In this document: positions 29,101 to 40,229 of the stretch, piece after piece
How positions within the stretch are numbered: the stretch's first letter is position 1
Layout of the letters: every line of letters starts with the position of its first letter
Source: Bugula neritina
Lineage: Eukaryota; Bryozoa; Gymnolaemata; Cheilostomatida; Bugulidae
Assembly (NCBI GenBank): GCA_964035545.1
Contig: OZ037771.1
Span: 8,976,408 to 9,040,407, forward strand
Direction: 5' to 3'
DNA length: 64,000 nucleotides
The notes under the pieces: generated by a model
The model's database searches: none
What the model was told of the DNA's origin: nothing
Seen by the model: only the letters and a program-made list of their open reading frames with translations
Translations under genes and position numbers: made by a program

Positions 29101-32100
29101 TGGTGACACCTTCAAGAGCCTGCTCAATTGCTCAACGCTTCGGATGGCCAGTTGGAGGTGACGTAGAATAATTCTGGTCTTTTTGTTATCTCTGGCAGCA
29201 TTACCTGCCAACTCCAAAACTTCAGCAGCAAAGTATTCCATCACAGCAGCAAGGTAAACTGGGGCGCCAGCACCAACTCACCCAGCATAGTTGCCTTTAC
29301 GGAAAAGTCTGTGGATTCTTTCGACTGGGAATTGCAGTCCAGCCCTTGAAGACCTGGTCTTGCTTTTTCCTCCTTTTCCACGTCCAGATATTTTAAATTG
29401 ATGTAATGATGGCAACAATATTTAGCTGCTTATAATTTGTTTGCATCAGGGTTGATTACTAAAAAATATTAAGTTTACGGAGCTGGCTTGAAATTTGAAA
29501 TTTGAAAACCTTCAATATACATACATCAGATGCTTCACACATGTGAAAGATAACATCATTTTTCGACTGGTAAAGGTTTCTTTAAGGCATCGATAAATGA
29601 TTTGTTGAACAACATATTTATAGACAAGTTGTTTGAATAAACATGAATCTGACAACCATGTTTAAAACATTTACAACTGATTTGGCAAACTTTCATAGAA
29701 TTTTCAATAGCTTCAAAACAAGAAGCAGCAGTCTCGAGCCATATTTTTACACGAGCAGATAAAGTTAGCATTTGAAGAGAATTAAAGGTATGTTTTCTCT
29801 GAATAGAATAACTTGAATACCTTGTGAATTTGAATACTTAAATGGATTTAATTGTATTTGTAACATGTTTTTAGTAACAAATACCATCAATTTATATGGT
29901 TATCAATAATAGTAGTTTTAGTTATAAATATTATCAATAATGTTATTAGCATAAATTTCCGTTGTAAATAAAAGCTTTGTTGACAGTCAAGTTTTTACTA
30001 GTGTAGCATAAGCAAGTGTTGTCTATCTTTTAGACTTTACGTTGGTGTTTTAAATAGTAAAGTGAATACATTATCAGTATGGTAACTTTATCTCAAAAGT
30101 CTCTTAAATGCTACATGGCTATTTCATGTAGTATTTGTCCCAACCACTTAGTCTGCGCAGTTCTTACATGTTTAGAATGTGAGCATGAGTGAAATAAGAC
30201 ACTGTAAGAAAGTGATATTCCATCAAGAAAATAAACAATATTAGACTCAGACTGCAGGGAGCTGAAGAAGCAAAGGTAGTTTAAATATATTTTTGCCACT
30301 TTGTTACATTTATATAAATTACTAAATCAATATTGTTATTATTGTTCCCTTTCATAGTGAAGAATTATTTATACATACAGCTCAATGTGCACATTTGAAC
30401 ATTGAAATAGCCAAAAAGTACAGCTTGCAAGGTAGAAAAAAATTTAACTACAAATTTGAACTGCAATGACATTCAACTCTCTGAATGCCAGTTGCCATGT
30501 GGGTGAAGGAAGACAAAAAATGAAAAAAAAGACAAAATAGAAAATTTCAAACTATTCGAAATAGGTTCTGTGTGAATGATACTTCAAACACAACGGAGGT
30601 TTACTGAAATAACTGATTACTACATAATAAACTGGACTCTTCAATTTATCAAGCTAGCTCGCCTTCATATGCAAGGCCATCACACAGCAAACATCTCTGA
30701 TGAGGTGAATGAGACACTGGCATGCTTTGACAAGGTGACAAATATTAGTGATAATACCTTAAACATAACTGAGGCTTACCTGGGTTTGAGAGCATAAAAG
30801 ATGGGGAATCAGTTAAAATATGACTGTATGGATCATGAGGAAATAGGGGTGAACCACGACTAATACTTTGCACACATACTCCAATGAAGGACGAAAGGTG
30901 GACTTAAGCAAGCTTAATCTATCATCAAGGTTCTCTTTCAAGCAGCGAACGTTAGGTTTATAATGCGGTCAATCTTTGAAGTTGAGAGCAGGGTCAAGAC
31001 TGGAAACTGCACCAGGTGCAATTTACAATTGTTGGTGATTCGTTCCAACATGCATTTGTTCGAGGAAAAACTTGGAAACTTTGGTGGTCCAAAACCTCTA
31101 TCATGTGACCGTGAAATCCTGAAGGATGCGTGCAAAATATCATCTGCATTAGTTTTCAAATAAACAGTTACTCACATTAATATTTAGTTGACAGTACTAT
31201 TTTAATTAGTCATTATATTAATTTTAGTTTCCAGTTGAGTAGTTGTATTTCACAGTCCTATTACTATATAGCTTTATTTTCCAATAGTTTCCGACCAGTA
31301 AAGTTATACTGGTCGAGGGCTACAAGAGTAGTCGCTAAGTCTTGCCCTGAAGTTTGGTGAGCTAAACTGCCTTGGCTTGTGCGGGACAAGCTGAGGTGGC
31401 GCTTGGTGCGACAAAGAGGAGGTAGGAAGTCACGTGGAGAGCTTGGAGCTGCCGCCATATAAACTAAAAGCTACTTCGGCAACATAAGATGTTTTTTTTC
31501 TTTCCCCTTTCATTTTTGTATTATTCAATTTAAGATGGCCACTGGAGAAGGACACGTGAACTCTGGGAGTGCAGCTTAGAGTATTGGGGCTGACAGCACA
31601 GCCAGCTTTAGACTTTGGCAGATGAGGCTGCGCGGTCCTTGTGGTCGTGGAAGTTTAAGCTACCATGCTAAATTAGGCCAAAGAACTGATTCTCACCAGG
31701 ATTCCTGAATTAGTGAATCCCTCTATTGGAGATGGGAGTGAATACATTTCTGGATAGTTGGCCAAGCACGAGGGGTACTGCAAAGTGGAGAAGGTTTCTC
31801 CAATTGATATCCTAGTGTACATGCTGGGCGGCTGCCCGTGTGTACAACAGGATGATGGTGAGGGAGGCGTCTTAGTGGGATGTCGTGAAGGCGGCCCTAA
31901 TGTCCGATTATGCCATGCTCAAGCAGGGGGCGTGGTGCAAGTTCATATCCTGCAGGGTGGATGAATGCGACACTGGACACCTTTTTGGGCCGCTTGGAGC
32001 GGTTAGGTCGCTGGGTTGGCATGTCCTGCATTGACCTGAGCTCCCGAGCTACAAAGGCTTCCCACCTTCCATTCACGAGTGGGCAGTGACCCAAGACTTT

Positions 32101-35100
32101 GCCTACACGGCGAATTTTAGGTGAGTGTTGGCACATGTCCAAGACAAGGTGGTCTAACGGAGAACAGTGGCAAGCTGTAACAAGGTAGGACAGGCGGTGG
32201 TTGCTGCAGCAGCTCCTCAGAAGCAGCAACCAGATGGCAATGCTTGGGATGGTCTTCACAAAGTGAAGGACTGCACTACAAGGCAAAAGGTGCCTGGTGC
32301 AAGAGGACCCAGAAGGGACACGCTGTCAGCCATTTTGTATCATACCTAGGGCTCTGAAATTTGAACCATGTGTTATTGAGAACCTGTTGAATAGAAAGCC
32401 AGAAATTTTTTAACGAAAAACATTCAACCTTTTCTTAGGCAATATTTACGAAATAGTTGCATTTTAAAAATTGATTTTGGGCTTGAGGTGCACTTAGAGC
32501 CATATACTCTGACAAATAGAAGAAAAACAAGATACTTACGCAACAACTGACTAAAAATAGCAGCTAGTAATACTAGGGGTCTATAGATTATCTGGAAAAG
32601 TGCAAAAATTGAAATGAAATCTGTATCTGGATTGATGTGAACATAATGAAATTTGAATGACCCCCAATTTAATAAACAGCTTGCAGCAAGCAACAGAGCC
32701 GAAAAAATGGGCTGCAAAAAGAAAAAATTTAGAGCTGTATTCATGTTTTGAAAAAATTACCGTGTGTCTCCACAAAATAGCGAAAAATGTGCCACTATCT
32801 TAATATACAACTTCCACATGACAAAAGCTGATAACATCAGCTTGATGCTGGCTAATAGTGCATTACTTTTAGCAATGGATCTGTAGCTCGAAGTTTACTA
32901 GATATGCACCGAACTAGAGAGCATACAAGTGACTTTACTAAGCATCCAACATCCAGCACATCAGGAGTTACCTATCAAGTTTTAGATCTCAATGTGGCAA
33001 TACTGAGTGTTTATCGAAAAGAAGAGAGGAACCACTGAGTATGATGGAAGTTGACAAATACCATCACTGGAATTAGAAAAGAGTGTAAAAATGTATAGTG
33101 TGTGACTTTTATCAATGTGAAACGTGCAAACAGCATTTAAAACATGATCTGTGTAAGAGCAACATCTAAGTAAAACACACAGAAAGATCACTCTAATATG
33201 GTATGCTCGTCTCATGTGTCTTCAGTTTAGAGATGATACAGCCTACTGCAGATACAAGGAAAATATTATTTGCTGAAGATGCCCAAGAAATAAACCAATT
33301 ATAATATACAATCGCATAAGACCAGTTAAGTTGAAATTTCAGAGCACTTGGCAGCATATTTGCTTTAGAATATTTTTCATCTGGGATTGTATAAAGTTTA
33401 AGAACAAAAAAATCAACCTTTCACTGTGAAACCTAATAAACCTGGGATTTGTTAGAAAAACTCTTAGAGCCTTGAACTTACATTTACCAGATAACAGTTT
33501 CAATCTCAACTAGTTACCTTATAACACAAGTCAGAGTGAACAATAGTGTCTCAATGATATCATTGTAGACATAGTTTAATCTGATTTTTTCCTTCTTTAG
33601 AATTGTATTGGTTTTAGAAAATCCCAAGACAATAAAATTATGAAAAAATGCAAAAACCTGATTATCAACACCAGAACAATTTTTCATTGTTATAGATGAG
33701 TTCACTTGAATATTAAACAATGTGCCCTAAAATAAAGCCAATACCAATAAAGCTTGCTAGGCTTCAGCAAAAACTTGTTGGCTCCTGAGAAAAAGTGAGC
33801 AAGTTTCACTGCACTGAAGATGCATAGATAGAGCTTCCAAACCCTCAGATGATATTGAATATGATTACTACTATAAATATGAGTGTATTGGCCAACTTTA
33901 TAAAATTGCAGAAGAAAATATTCAAAATAAATAATTGTATATAACTAGCTCTCCCTTGATTATTTACACAGCTAGAAAAGTAAACAAGAAAAACAATCGT
34001 CGTCAAACATAACAATACCAATTTATCTGTTAATAGCTTCTCATTAAATACATACATATGCTTAGATGTACTAGATATAGAAAGATATACCTGCCATGGC
34101 CATCCTGTACATTATTTACAATCCAGACAGCAGCGTGGCATAACTCATGAATCAGCGTATCTCGAACTCTTTCTAAAAACAGATGTGATCACGAGTCACA
34201 AACCAATATTGACTTATAATGGTGTGTTGACTAATACAAAACAACTTTATGTAGTAGTACAACATATGGATTATACAAAAAGAAAATTACAAACCATATA
34301 GTTATAGCGTAACAATTCATAACACGTATGGCACTACTTCAAATGTGATGGTAGTAAAATACTTGTAGTGTATAAATTTTGTTACAAAAATGGTTTTAAG
34401 AGCAACATAATAGACGAGGACTGTGATGTCAGCATTGTTTGGAATAGAATTGATGCACATGTCAGTAAAATAGGCAGCAGAATACTACCTACCAGCATTA
34501 TCACACACTTTCTCAGAGAGTTCAACTGATGCTTGATGAAGATTGTTATGCTTTGTCTTCACATATTTACAGTAGCCCGCTGTCTTTAGCAGTCTTTTGT
34601 TGAAAGTCACAGGCACACAACTTAGCTAAATACAGAAATGTGGAAAGTCATTGCATGTGTATAGCAACTGCTCCATACATTTGAAAACCTTATGACTGGA
34701 AGGTAAAAATTTCAAATAAAATACATATATTTTTAACTTTTTAAAAGATGGGGGAACAGCTAGTGCAGTAGCCAATAGTAGAAGTACAACAGACCAGACC
34801 AACAGGCCTACAGTGCAGTTTGTAACAGTGACCACCAATACAATGAAATACCATAAACTATGAAGAAAATACTACCAGCTTAAAAGTTTAAATAAAGAAG
34901 ATGCTATAAAACGATCGAATCATCACAAACAGTATCTCTTTAACTAGATGCATGTAAAGTCATGACACCAGCAGGTGAGTTGATAAGTTAACCTGACAGA
35001 CAGGAGCAGAATAGAGAAGTTGATACGATATCATACCTTGCCTTCAAACACAGTCTCATTGTAGAGGGTTCGGAGTCTTTCTACCAACTCCTCCTTATGC

Positions 35101-38100
35101 TTCTTGAAATCCTTCACATACCTAATAAACAATCAGTGTACACTCTAACAACAGTAACACACACTCAACACGAACAATAATTAAAACTGAGGAACACAAT
35201 CATACTTTATGGCTTCATTGTGTCGACTCCCGCTGTCTCCACAGTGAGTTGAAAGGGAGGATAAAAAGCCCAGCCTATGGCTGAATAATGTTGAGGTTTT
35301 AGGCCTAGGTTCAGTCCAAGACAGTTTCTGAAGATGGGTGTCCAACATGGCACTCCTACAATCAGACATGATCGAATTAACAACCATTAAACTTTCTTGA
35401 GCAATGGATAGATTTATGGAGAGCAAATCAGAGTATCTGCTTCTACAAAACTACTTTAAAGTAAGGGTATGGCAGCATAAAGTCTCTTTGGACTTTCATA
35501 GCATAAACATATGTTCTGGTACTTTTACTTGCTGTTAAATGTTATGTAAGCTACTTCACATTGCATATAGAGAAGACAACTCTTAAATTACAATCTGAGT
35601 AAACTGCTCAACTTGGGTACACCTTAATAATAATTATATTCACTGGAGAAATTCATACTTGTATATTACAGCTAAAGGCAAGTCATAAAACAAGATACGC
35701 TACTAACACACAATGATTTGTATAAATATATTGGCATATGTATGGCATGTTAAACAACTTAAAAACTTCCTAACTAAAAGCTTTGATGATATACAATGGC
35801 CTACCGCTTTGGAGAAACATAACTTTTAACTGTTGATCTGGCAGTGGTCTGTCTTCTACTATGAATTGGAGTACTCACTGCATTCTCCTTGCCAGGTGAA
35901 GACAGCTGAGGTGAACCCTAAGAGGTAAAACCAACTGAAATGTTACACAACATAGATTAGTGAGTACAAAGCTCCGTATAATCAGCTATTGCAATGCACA
36001 GGATGAACTGTTCCTTACACCTTCAAATATTTGGGCCTGACTAATAGAATATATAACACAGATAGCACATAAAATTGTTTGATTAGTCTTACATCCTATG
36101 ATAAACACACAGCTTTCTTTGACTACGAGCACTTTACTTAGCACATAATAAAATGCCAAAACATGTAAGGAACATAAATATACTGTTTTCTATTCTAAGT
36201 TGAAAAGTGACTAATGACATAAGTTGAAAAAGTGACTAATGACATCAAAAGCAAGATATAATTTAAGAGACTGCTATGACATATCTAGAATAACAAGTCA
36301 TTCACCAGGTTCAGGGAGTTGGACTCGGTAAGAACTTGAGATTCTTTGGGATGAACAAATGGACATGTCTTCTGATTGGTTGATTTCACTGCAGGAGTTG
36401 TCTCATTATCTAGAGAAAACGTGATGTGAGAGTAGATCAGACACTCACATAACAGTAGGGCACCCTTGGCTAATCAGTGGCACCCCACGAATGCAATTAC
36501 ATACATGTACTCACAACGCATAGTATATACACACATATATACATAATGAGTAGATATATAATATATACATACACACATAGTATATACATACACATATACA
36601 TACAAACACACATAATATATACACATATACATACACACATAGTATATACATACACACATAGTATATACATACAAACACACATAGTATATACACACATACA
36701 TACACACATAGTACATACACACATAGTATATACATACACACATAGTATATACATACACATATACATACAAACACACATAATATATACACATATACATACA
36801 CACATAGTATATACATACACACATAGTATATACATACACATATACATACAAACACACATAGTATACACACATATACATACACACATATACATACAAACAC
36901 ACACATAGTACATACACATATACATACTAACACGGTGCAGGCGCTGACTCTACTCTATTTCTCAAACCCTCCTTCAAGAGTTCATCAAATGAGTCATCAG
37001 AGTCTGAGAAAAGGGAAGAGGAGTGTTTGACGTCCTCAGGTCTTTCTGTAGCAGCAAATTACGACAGCAGTATAAATACAACAGCAGCATGAGCATATCA
37101 TCTGAGTGATTAACTTATTTATAACTTGAACAGCTACTTCTAACTACAGCCCGGACGAATTTTCTTTAAAATAAATTTCAATAAAAGGACAAATAGCAGT
37201 CAATGTTTTAAAGGAGTAGCGAGTACAACTTGAAAATATTCAACATAAATATACACTGCAGTGATGAACTAATTTACTATTTCTCAAAAATTATAAATTA
37301 AATTAACTTTATATTATATTTAAGACTCACCAAAATCATTATCTTCTGTTTCGATATCTGAACTACTCCCAGAATCTCTGAAAACACAGAAGATCTTATG
37401 CTCTGTTCACACCACAGCTCAAAATAAAGGATATGCCCCTTACTTGGCTGTAGTGTGAATGGGACATTACAAATCAGTGGTAACAAGATCATATAGCTAA
37501 AATTATCACAATAATAAATGGAAGTTAGGGCTACGGATGAATTTTGTCCAGAGCTAGAGGTTGAAAACACTCAAAGGGCTTCAAAGAAGCAATCATGACG
37601 TCACCAACTACCAGCCTAGACATAGAGGTACAAAAACATAGACACATATAATTCCTTACTTACTGTTGGTCCAGCATTTTATCAACTCGCAAGTAGTACA
37701 CATTATCTACATCACTTCCTTCCGACAATGACTCATCGTCAGGCACAATAAACTTGTCTAAACTAAAACAGACAACTCCTAATCAGTGAGAAAAATGCTT
37801 GACTTGACTCAAACAAGTAAAAAATTTCACCAAGCAAAAAATGTTGACTGAGCAAAAACAACTGCCGAAAAAAACATATTCCTGAAAAATAGGCATGCAT
37901 TACAATTATATTTTGTTTTATAAACAAATGATCTTTACTTTTCCAATCGCCCTCGTACCAACACAAAATATATTTCAATATTCGTTTCTGAAAATAAAAA
38001 ACTATTACTTTACAATTTACTTCAAAGATTAGCAGTAAATTAAACACTTTTGTAATTATAGTGATCTAGGCTGTGATTGTAGTGAACTAGGCTGCGAGTT

Positions 38101-39759
38101 GTGCAATAAATCCTCACTGATGCCCTCTATTAAATTATTATTCTAACATTACACTGGTTGAAACTGTTTGACACCATTTGACATCGTCAAGAATACAATT
38201 GCAATTCAAAACTTACATAATTTCAGTATAAACTTATAAACAATATGAAAAATATAAGGAGTTCCATTCCAAAGAAAAGAAACAACATAATTAATCTGGC
38301 TGTTCTGTAGAAAGCTTTTCTTTATAGGTTCTTAATATAGCTTAGAGAGCTAATCAAACTCTCACAAACTTGACTACAGTAATCCTCAACAGTGGTGACA
38401 TCACCATATTTCATATAGCCTACATTCACCTGTCTTCCAAGAAATCTTCGTCATCTGATTCAATCTGCTTTTTCTCTCTAGTGCCGCAATTTTTCATTTT
38501 TGCTAGAAACCTTTCATATGCCTCATCATCTGACGAATCTGATTGTGCATTTCTCATTCTGTTGCCAGCATTACTTCCGGGTGAATTAGTGGGGGAGGTG
38601 ACTGCTGTTGTTTTGTCACCTGGTGCATTAACCTTAAATGACGTCTCACTATCATCCCTTTCATCGCATTGACTCTGAACCAAGTCAATTGAATTCAGAC
38701 TAAAACTGTCACCATCATCATCTTGGCCATCAGAAGCAGATGATTTGGTTTGCCTGTATTAATAGAAACAAAACAACATTGTTAATAATCATCTAAACTT
38801 TACATATTCATAACTTTCAAAAAGAACTAAGTTGCATTCTCTTAAGTTCCCAGTTTTTGGAAGAGAAACATAAACTTTCACAAATCTGATTTCATTTCAG
38901 TTCAATAAAACACGCTATATAAACATGCATATGGCGCTCAATAAGTATTTTGCTGTTGCTGTGTTTTTAATGGTTTTTTAATGTAACAAAGTTATTTCTG
39001 TACCAAAATGGTTATGTCTTAATATTTTCATATTTAGAAAAAAGTTAGCACTTTAGAATGAATAATAAATATCAACATAATTTCCACATTTTATTTTATA
39101 GCTAATACGTTTGTGTTTGTGTGTTTGTGCATGCCAGTGGTGTGTTAGATAAAACAAGATTTGCAGCACACTTTTGCAATGACCGTGCAATTTGAAATAG
39201 TGACCTTCACCTATGGCACTGAATAGCTCCATCTGTGGATGTGATGTCACCACCAAACAGCTCCAGTTCCTCATCTGAACTTAGTTGAAGACTCTTTTCA
39301 GGCAACAGTATTGAGGCTATGACATAATATATAATAGTATTGAGACCATGACATATAATATATAACAGTATTGAGGCTATGACATATAATTATAACAGTA
39401 TTGAGGCTATGACATATATAAAAGAGTTCAGGCAGACTGGAACTGGCTACTCCAATAGTTAATTCACTTTGAAACAAGAAACATCTAAATTGAAAAGAGT
39501 ATCTATGATTCAACTGTGCATAATACCTGTATGTTATATTTCTGATGCATATAACAAGCTAGGTATAGTTGGTAAATATTAAGGCTTCTACTGACCTCTG
39601 AACTGCCATATCACAACAATAAGAAGACAGTAGCCTATAGAGGTTACTGACTACAGACTGAAAAACTCACTTTTCTTTGAGGAGAGTAAAAGTTCTCTAG
39701 CTTTACATCCTTCTGCAATCAGTTCATCAAACGAGTCATCAGAATCCATATTCATATCT
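17109..39759 (-). CDS. GCNA: Germ cell nuclear acidic protein, SprT-like protease family
   Basis: Fifteen exons, 5' to 3' on the minus strand: 39759-39671, 39316-39211, 38753-38430, 37762-37664, 37377-37331, 37045-36932, 36409-36306, 35917-35805, 35355-35206, 35121-35037, 34625-34493, 34172-34091, 18409-18287, 18017-17873, 17201-17109. All phases agree; starting at the ATG at 39755 they give 600 aa. The first half is acidic, serine-rich and disordered, with motif SDDSFDEL in exons 1 and 6. The second half is a SprT domain: [11 protein letters not shown], the zinc site HELCH (34135-34149) with a third His in DGHG, then a zinc ribbon (RCTKCG, CGYCKG) with [12 protein letters not shown] acts on DNA-protein crosslinks and guards germline genome stability; catalysis is implied by the intact HExxH. 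A non-coding 5' exon may lie further upstream. Confidence 0.93.
19540..20690 (+). pseudogene. RTE-like non-LTR retrotransposon fragment (reverse transcriptase)
   Basis: About 19689-20045 reads as the middle of a reverse transcriptase: [20 protein letters not shown], then [10 protein letters not shown] and [13 protein letters not shown], with the YxDD catalytic box missing between the first two. From 19985 the frame shifts to a thumb/C-terminal part ([32 protein letters not shown]) and from about 20230 to QWFGHICRR and [12 protein letters not shown], a typical LINE C-terminus. About 20540-20650 resembles an N-terminal RT segment ([16 protein letters not shown]) that should precede all of this, so the copy is rearranged or two copies lie together. 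Inactive. Confidence 0.75.
21430..22570. repeat. Duplicated segment, copy A
   Basis: The H2A pseudogene and about 770 bp beyond its 5' end are repeated at 29014-30600. Shared non-genic blocks include AACAATATTTAGCTGCTTAT, GATTTGTTGAAC and GTTTGAATAAACATGAAT near 21990-22040, and GCCAGTTGCCATGTGGGTGA near 22450. Similarity is broken by indels. Confidence 0.8.
21442..21799 (-). pseudogene. Histone H2A pseudogene, copy A
   Basis: Read on the minus strand from an ATG at 21799 to a TAA at 21442, it matches histone H2A, with [40 protein letters not shown] and the C-terminal AQGGVL region, ending in KKAA. It is about 358 nt against roughly 375 expected, lacks the LLRKGNYAE part, has an extra short lysine/glutamate stretch near the N-terminus, and is frameshifted after HLQLAI. 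A core nucleosome histone gene that has lost function. Confidence 0.85.
22571..23475. other. Intron sequence without recognisable feature
   Basis: AT-rich, only short chance open frames. A GGTTTGGTTTG-like sentence near 22800 (ACTAACAAACCAAACC) resembles 20710 (AACAAACAAACCAAAGCC), a hint of further dispersed repeat, but too short to classify. Confidence 0.35.
23476..23502 (+). repeat. Left terminal inverted repeat of pogo-like element
   Basis: It begins GGGGAGAGTGGGGTGGGTTA after a TA; 22 of 27 bases match the reverse complement of 28916-28942. Confidence 0.82.
24044..26660 (+). pseudogene. pogo-family transposase, decayed
   Basis: The first three exons keep clean splice sites: 24044-24416, 24575-24716 and from 24900. 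Exon 1 ([14 protein letters not shown]) carries a psq-type helix-turn-helix ([18 protein letters not shown]); exon 2 has the CENP-B-like [13 protein letters not shown] helix motif; exon 3 has the first catalytic Asp in NIDEPGFTT, then [20 protein letters not shown]. The second catalytic position reads MNNHESH instead of a DxH motif, and the third Asp is lost in a small deletion before IYGPTKS. Frameshifts near 24965 and stops near 25160 break it. The C-terminal part (AILTDTPEQ near 26160, YGIGEYVL near 26380) resembles the long tails of pogo-derived proteins. Confidence 0.85.
26661..27135. other. Spacer between the two coding regions of the pogo element
   Basis: It contains a 73-codon open frame (26839-27060) that I do not recognise, followed by sequence that could hold the promoter of the downstream gene; nothing further can be supported. 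Confidence 0.35.
27136..28724 (+). pseudogene. P2X7 C-terminal (ballast) domain-like protein inside the pogo element, decayed
   Basis: Three exons with usable splice sites are visible: 27136-27334, 28236-28447 and 28495-28724. The first starts [10 protein letters not shown] and, after a stop and frame change, reads GYQFEPF. The second has a cysteine/histidine cluster, [12 protein letters not shown] then SVCC, followed by SIECITQH, which is the pattern of the zinc-binding cytoplasmic domain of P2X7 receptors and of stand-alone invertebrate proteins. The third has [14 protein letters not shown] and, after a frameshift, a [12 protein letters not shown] end. No P2X channel membrane segments are present. 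In-frame stops near 27224, 28388 and 28575 make it a pseudogene. It lies wholly between transposase and right terminal repeat, same strand. Confidence 0.72.
28916..28942 (-). repeat. Right terminal inverted repeat of pogo-like element
   Basis: Reverse complement starts GTGGAAAGTGAGGTGGGTTG; it is followed by the TA target duplicate at 28943. Confidence 0.82.
29014..30600. repeat. Duplicated segment, copy B
   Basis: Second copy of the segment at 21430-22570. The similarity runs through the H2A pseudogene and flank to about 29755, is interrupted by roughly 600 bp of unrelated sequence, and resumes at about 30368-30590. It starts only about 70 bp after the right end of the pogo element. Confidence 0.78.
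29027..29391 (-). pseudogene. Histone H2A pseudogene, copy B
   Basis: The same H2A-type sequence as copy A but closer to full length: it retains the [12 protein letters not shown] region (near 29290) lost in copy A. The start codon has become ATA (29389-29391), and small changes elsewhere shift the frame. It ends with TAA at 29027. The two copies differ by several indels, so they have been separate for some time. Confidence 0.85.
30601..32350. other. Unidentified intron sequence with a GC-richer patch
   Basis: About 31280-32340 is visibly richer in G and C than its surroundings and holds open frames on both strands (for example 31897-32286 minus and 32167-32349 plus) with no domain I recognise. 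It may be part of a retroelement gag or a processed gene copy; I have no positive evidence for either. Confidence 0.4.
32351..34090. other. Intron sequence, nothing recognised
   Basis: AT-rich sequence upstream (in genomic plus order) of the HELCH exon of GCNA. No repeat family or coding segment stands out. Confidence 0.4.
36530..36930. repeat. TATACACACATA-type microsatellite in GCNA intron
   Basis: Tandem alternation of CATAGTATATACATACACA and CACATATACATACAAA units between GCNA exons 6 and 7, reaching to within about 10 bases of the exon 6 donor. Long open frames on both strands here are artefacts of the repeat. Confidence 0.9.
39300..39421. repeat. Short tandem repeat overlapping GCNA exon 2 acceptor
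   Basis: About four units containing CAGTATTGAGGCTATGACAT. The innermost unit includes the first codons of GCNA exon 2 and its acceptor at 39317-39318, so the splice site itself is copied in each unit. Confidence 0.75.
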
Positions 39760-40029
39760 CTAAGAAAAATAACATCAAATGTGCAACATGAGCTAGTTAC
39801 AGTTATTACTGCAGTGCTTGCATAACAACACCAGGCATCCATACAAGTTTAATTCTCATGTTCTTCAGGTAAAAACTACACTTACATTATAATATTCCAT
39901 TTTATGACAAATCTAACAGTAATAGTCATAATAATGACCATCAGTACAGGCAATGACTATACTGGCTCAAGCTGTTACGTTACGTTTAATGTGCATTTAA
40001 TGATTTTCGATAAACCACTGCAATAAAAA
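39760..40029. other. Upstream region of GCNA
   Basis: No coding signal. The GCNA exon ending at 39759 is preceded by an acceptor-like CTTAG on the minus strand, so the true transcript start lies further upstream. Confidence 0.4.
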
Positions 40030-40224
40030 GCTCACACAAGTTTACCTTCACTATCCCTGTGAGAAACCCTTAAAAGTGGGCTAAATACTTATTTATATGG
40101 GGCACAGGAGCAATTATGACTGGATGCTTTTCCTAACATCACTGAGGGCTTTTTTCAGGAGTTCGAACCCATGACTTCATGTTTATTACGCTAAACGCTT
40201 TAATCCCTAGACCACAGTTGCTCC
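40030..40224 (-). mobile_element. tRNA-derived SINE, copy 1
   Basis: Read on the minus strand it starts GGAGCAACTGTGGTCTAGGG, with an A-box-like TGGTCTAGGGA and an intact B box GGTTCGAACTCC, followed by a body containing GTCATAATTGCTCCTGTGCC. The polymerase III promoter layout and a second copy at 48826-49018 identify it as a SINE. Confidence 0.8.
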
Positions 40225-40229
40225 CTGAA

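Larger units (their letters stand above)
18410..34090 (-). other. 15.7-kb GCNA intron loaded with mobile elements
   Basis: This intron separates the HELCH exon from the exon that starts the zinc ribbon. The other GCNA introns are mostly a few hundred bases. It holds a LINE fragment, two H2A pseudogenes in duplicated segments, a pogo element and a GC-richer unidentified patch; 18410-19500 and 32350-34090 show nothing recognisable. Confidence 0.85.

Noticed and set aside
36500..36930. CRISPR-like regular repeats
   Set aside because: Units are contiguous microsatellite words with no unique spacers, in an animal intron.
36474..36933. Long open frames on both strands (up to 147 codons)
   Set aside because: They arise from the TATACACACATA microsatellite, whose units lack stops in several frames; composition is Tyr/Cys/Val or Thr/His/Ile repeats.
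40150..40215. Possible functional tRNA gene
   Set aside because: A and B boxes are present, but no proper acceptor stem or anticodon arm can be formed and a second diverged copy exists, which fits a SINE.
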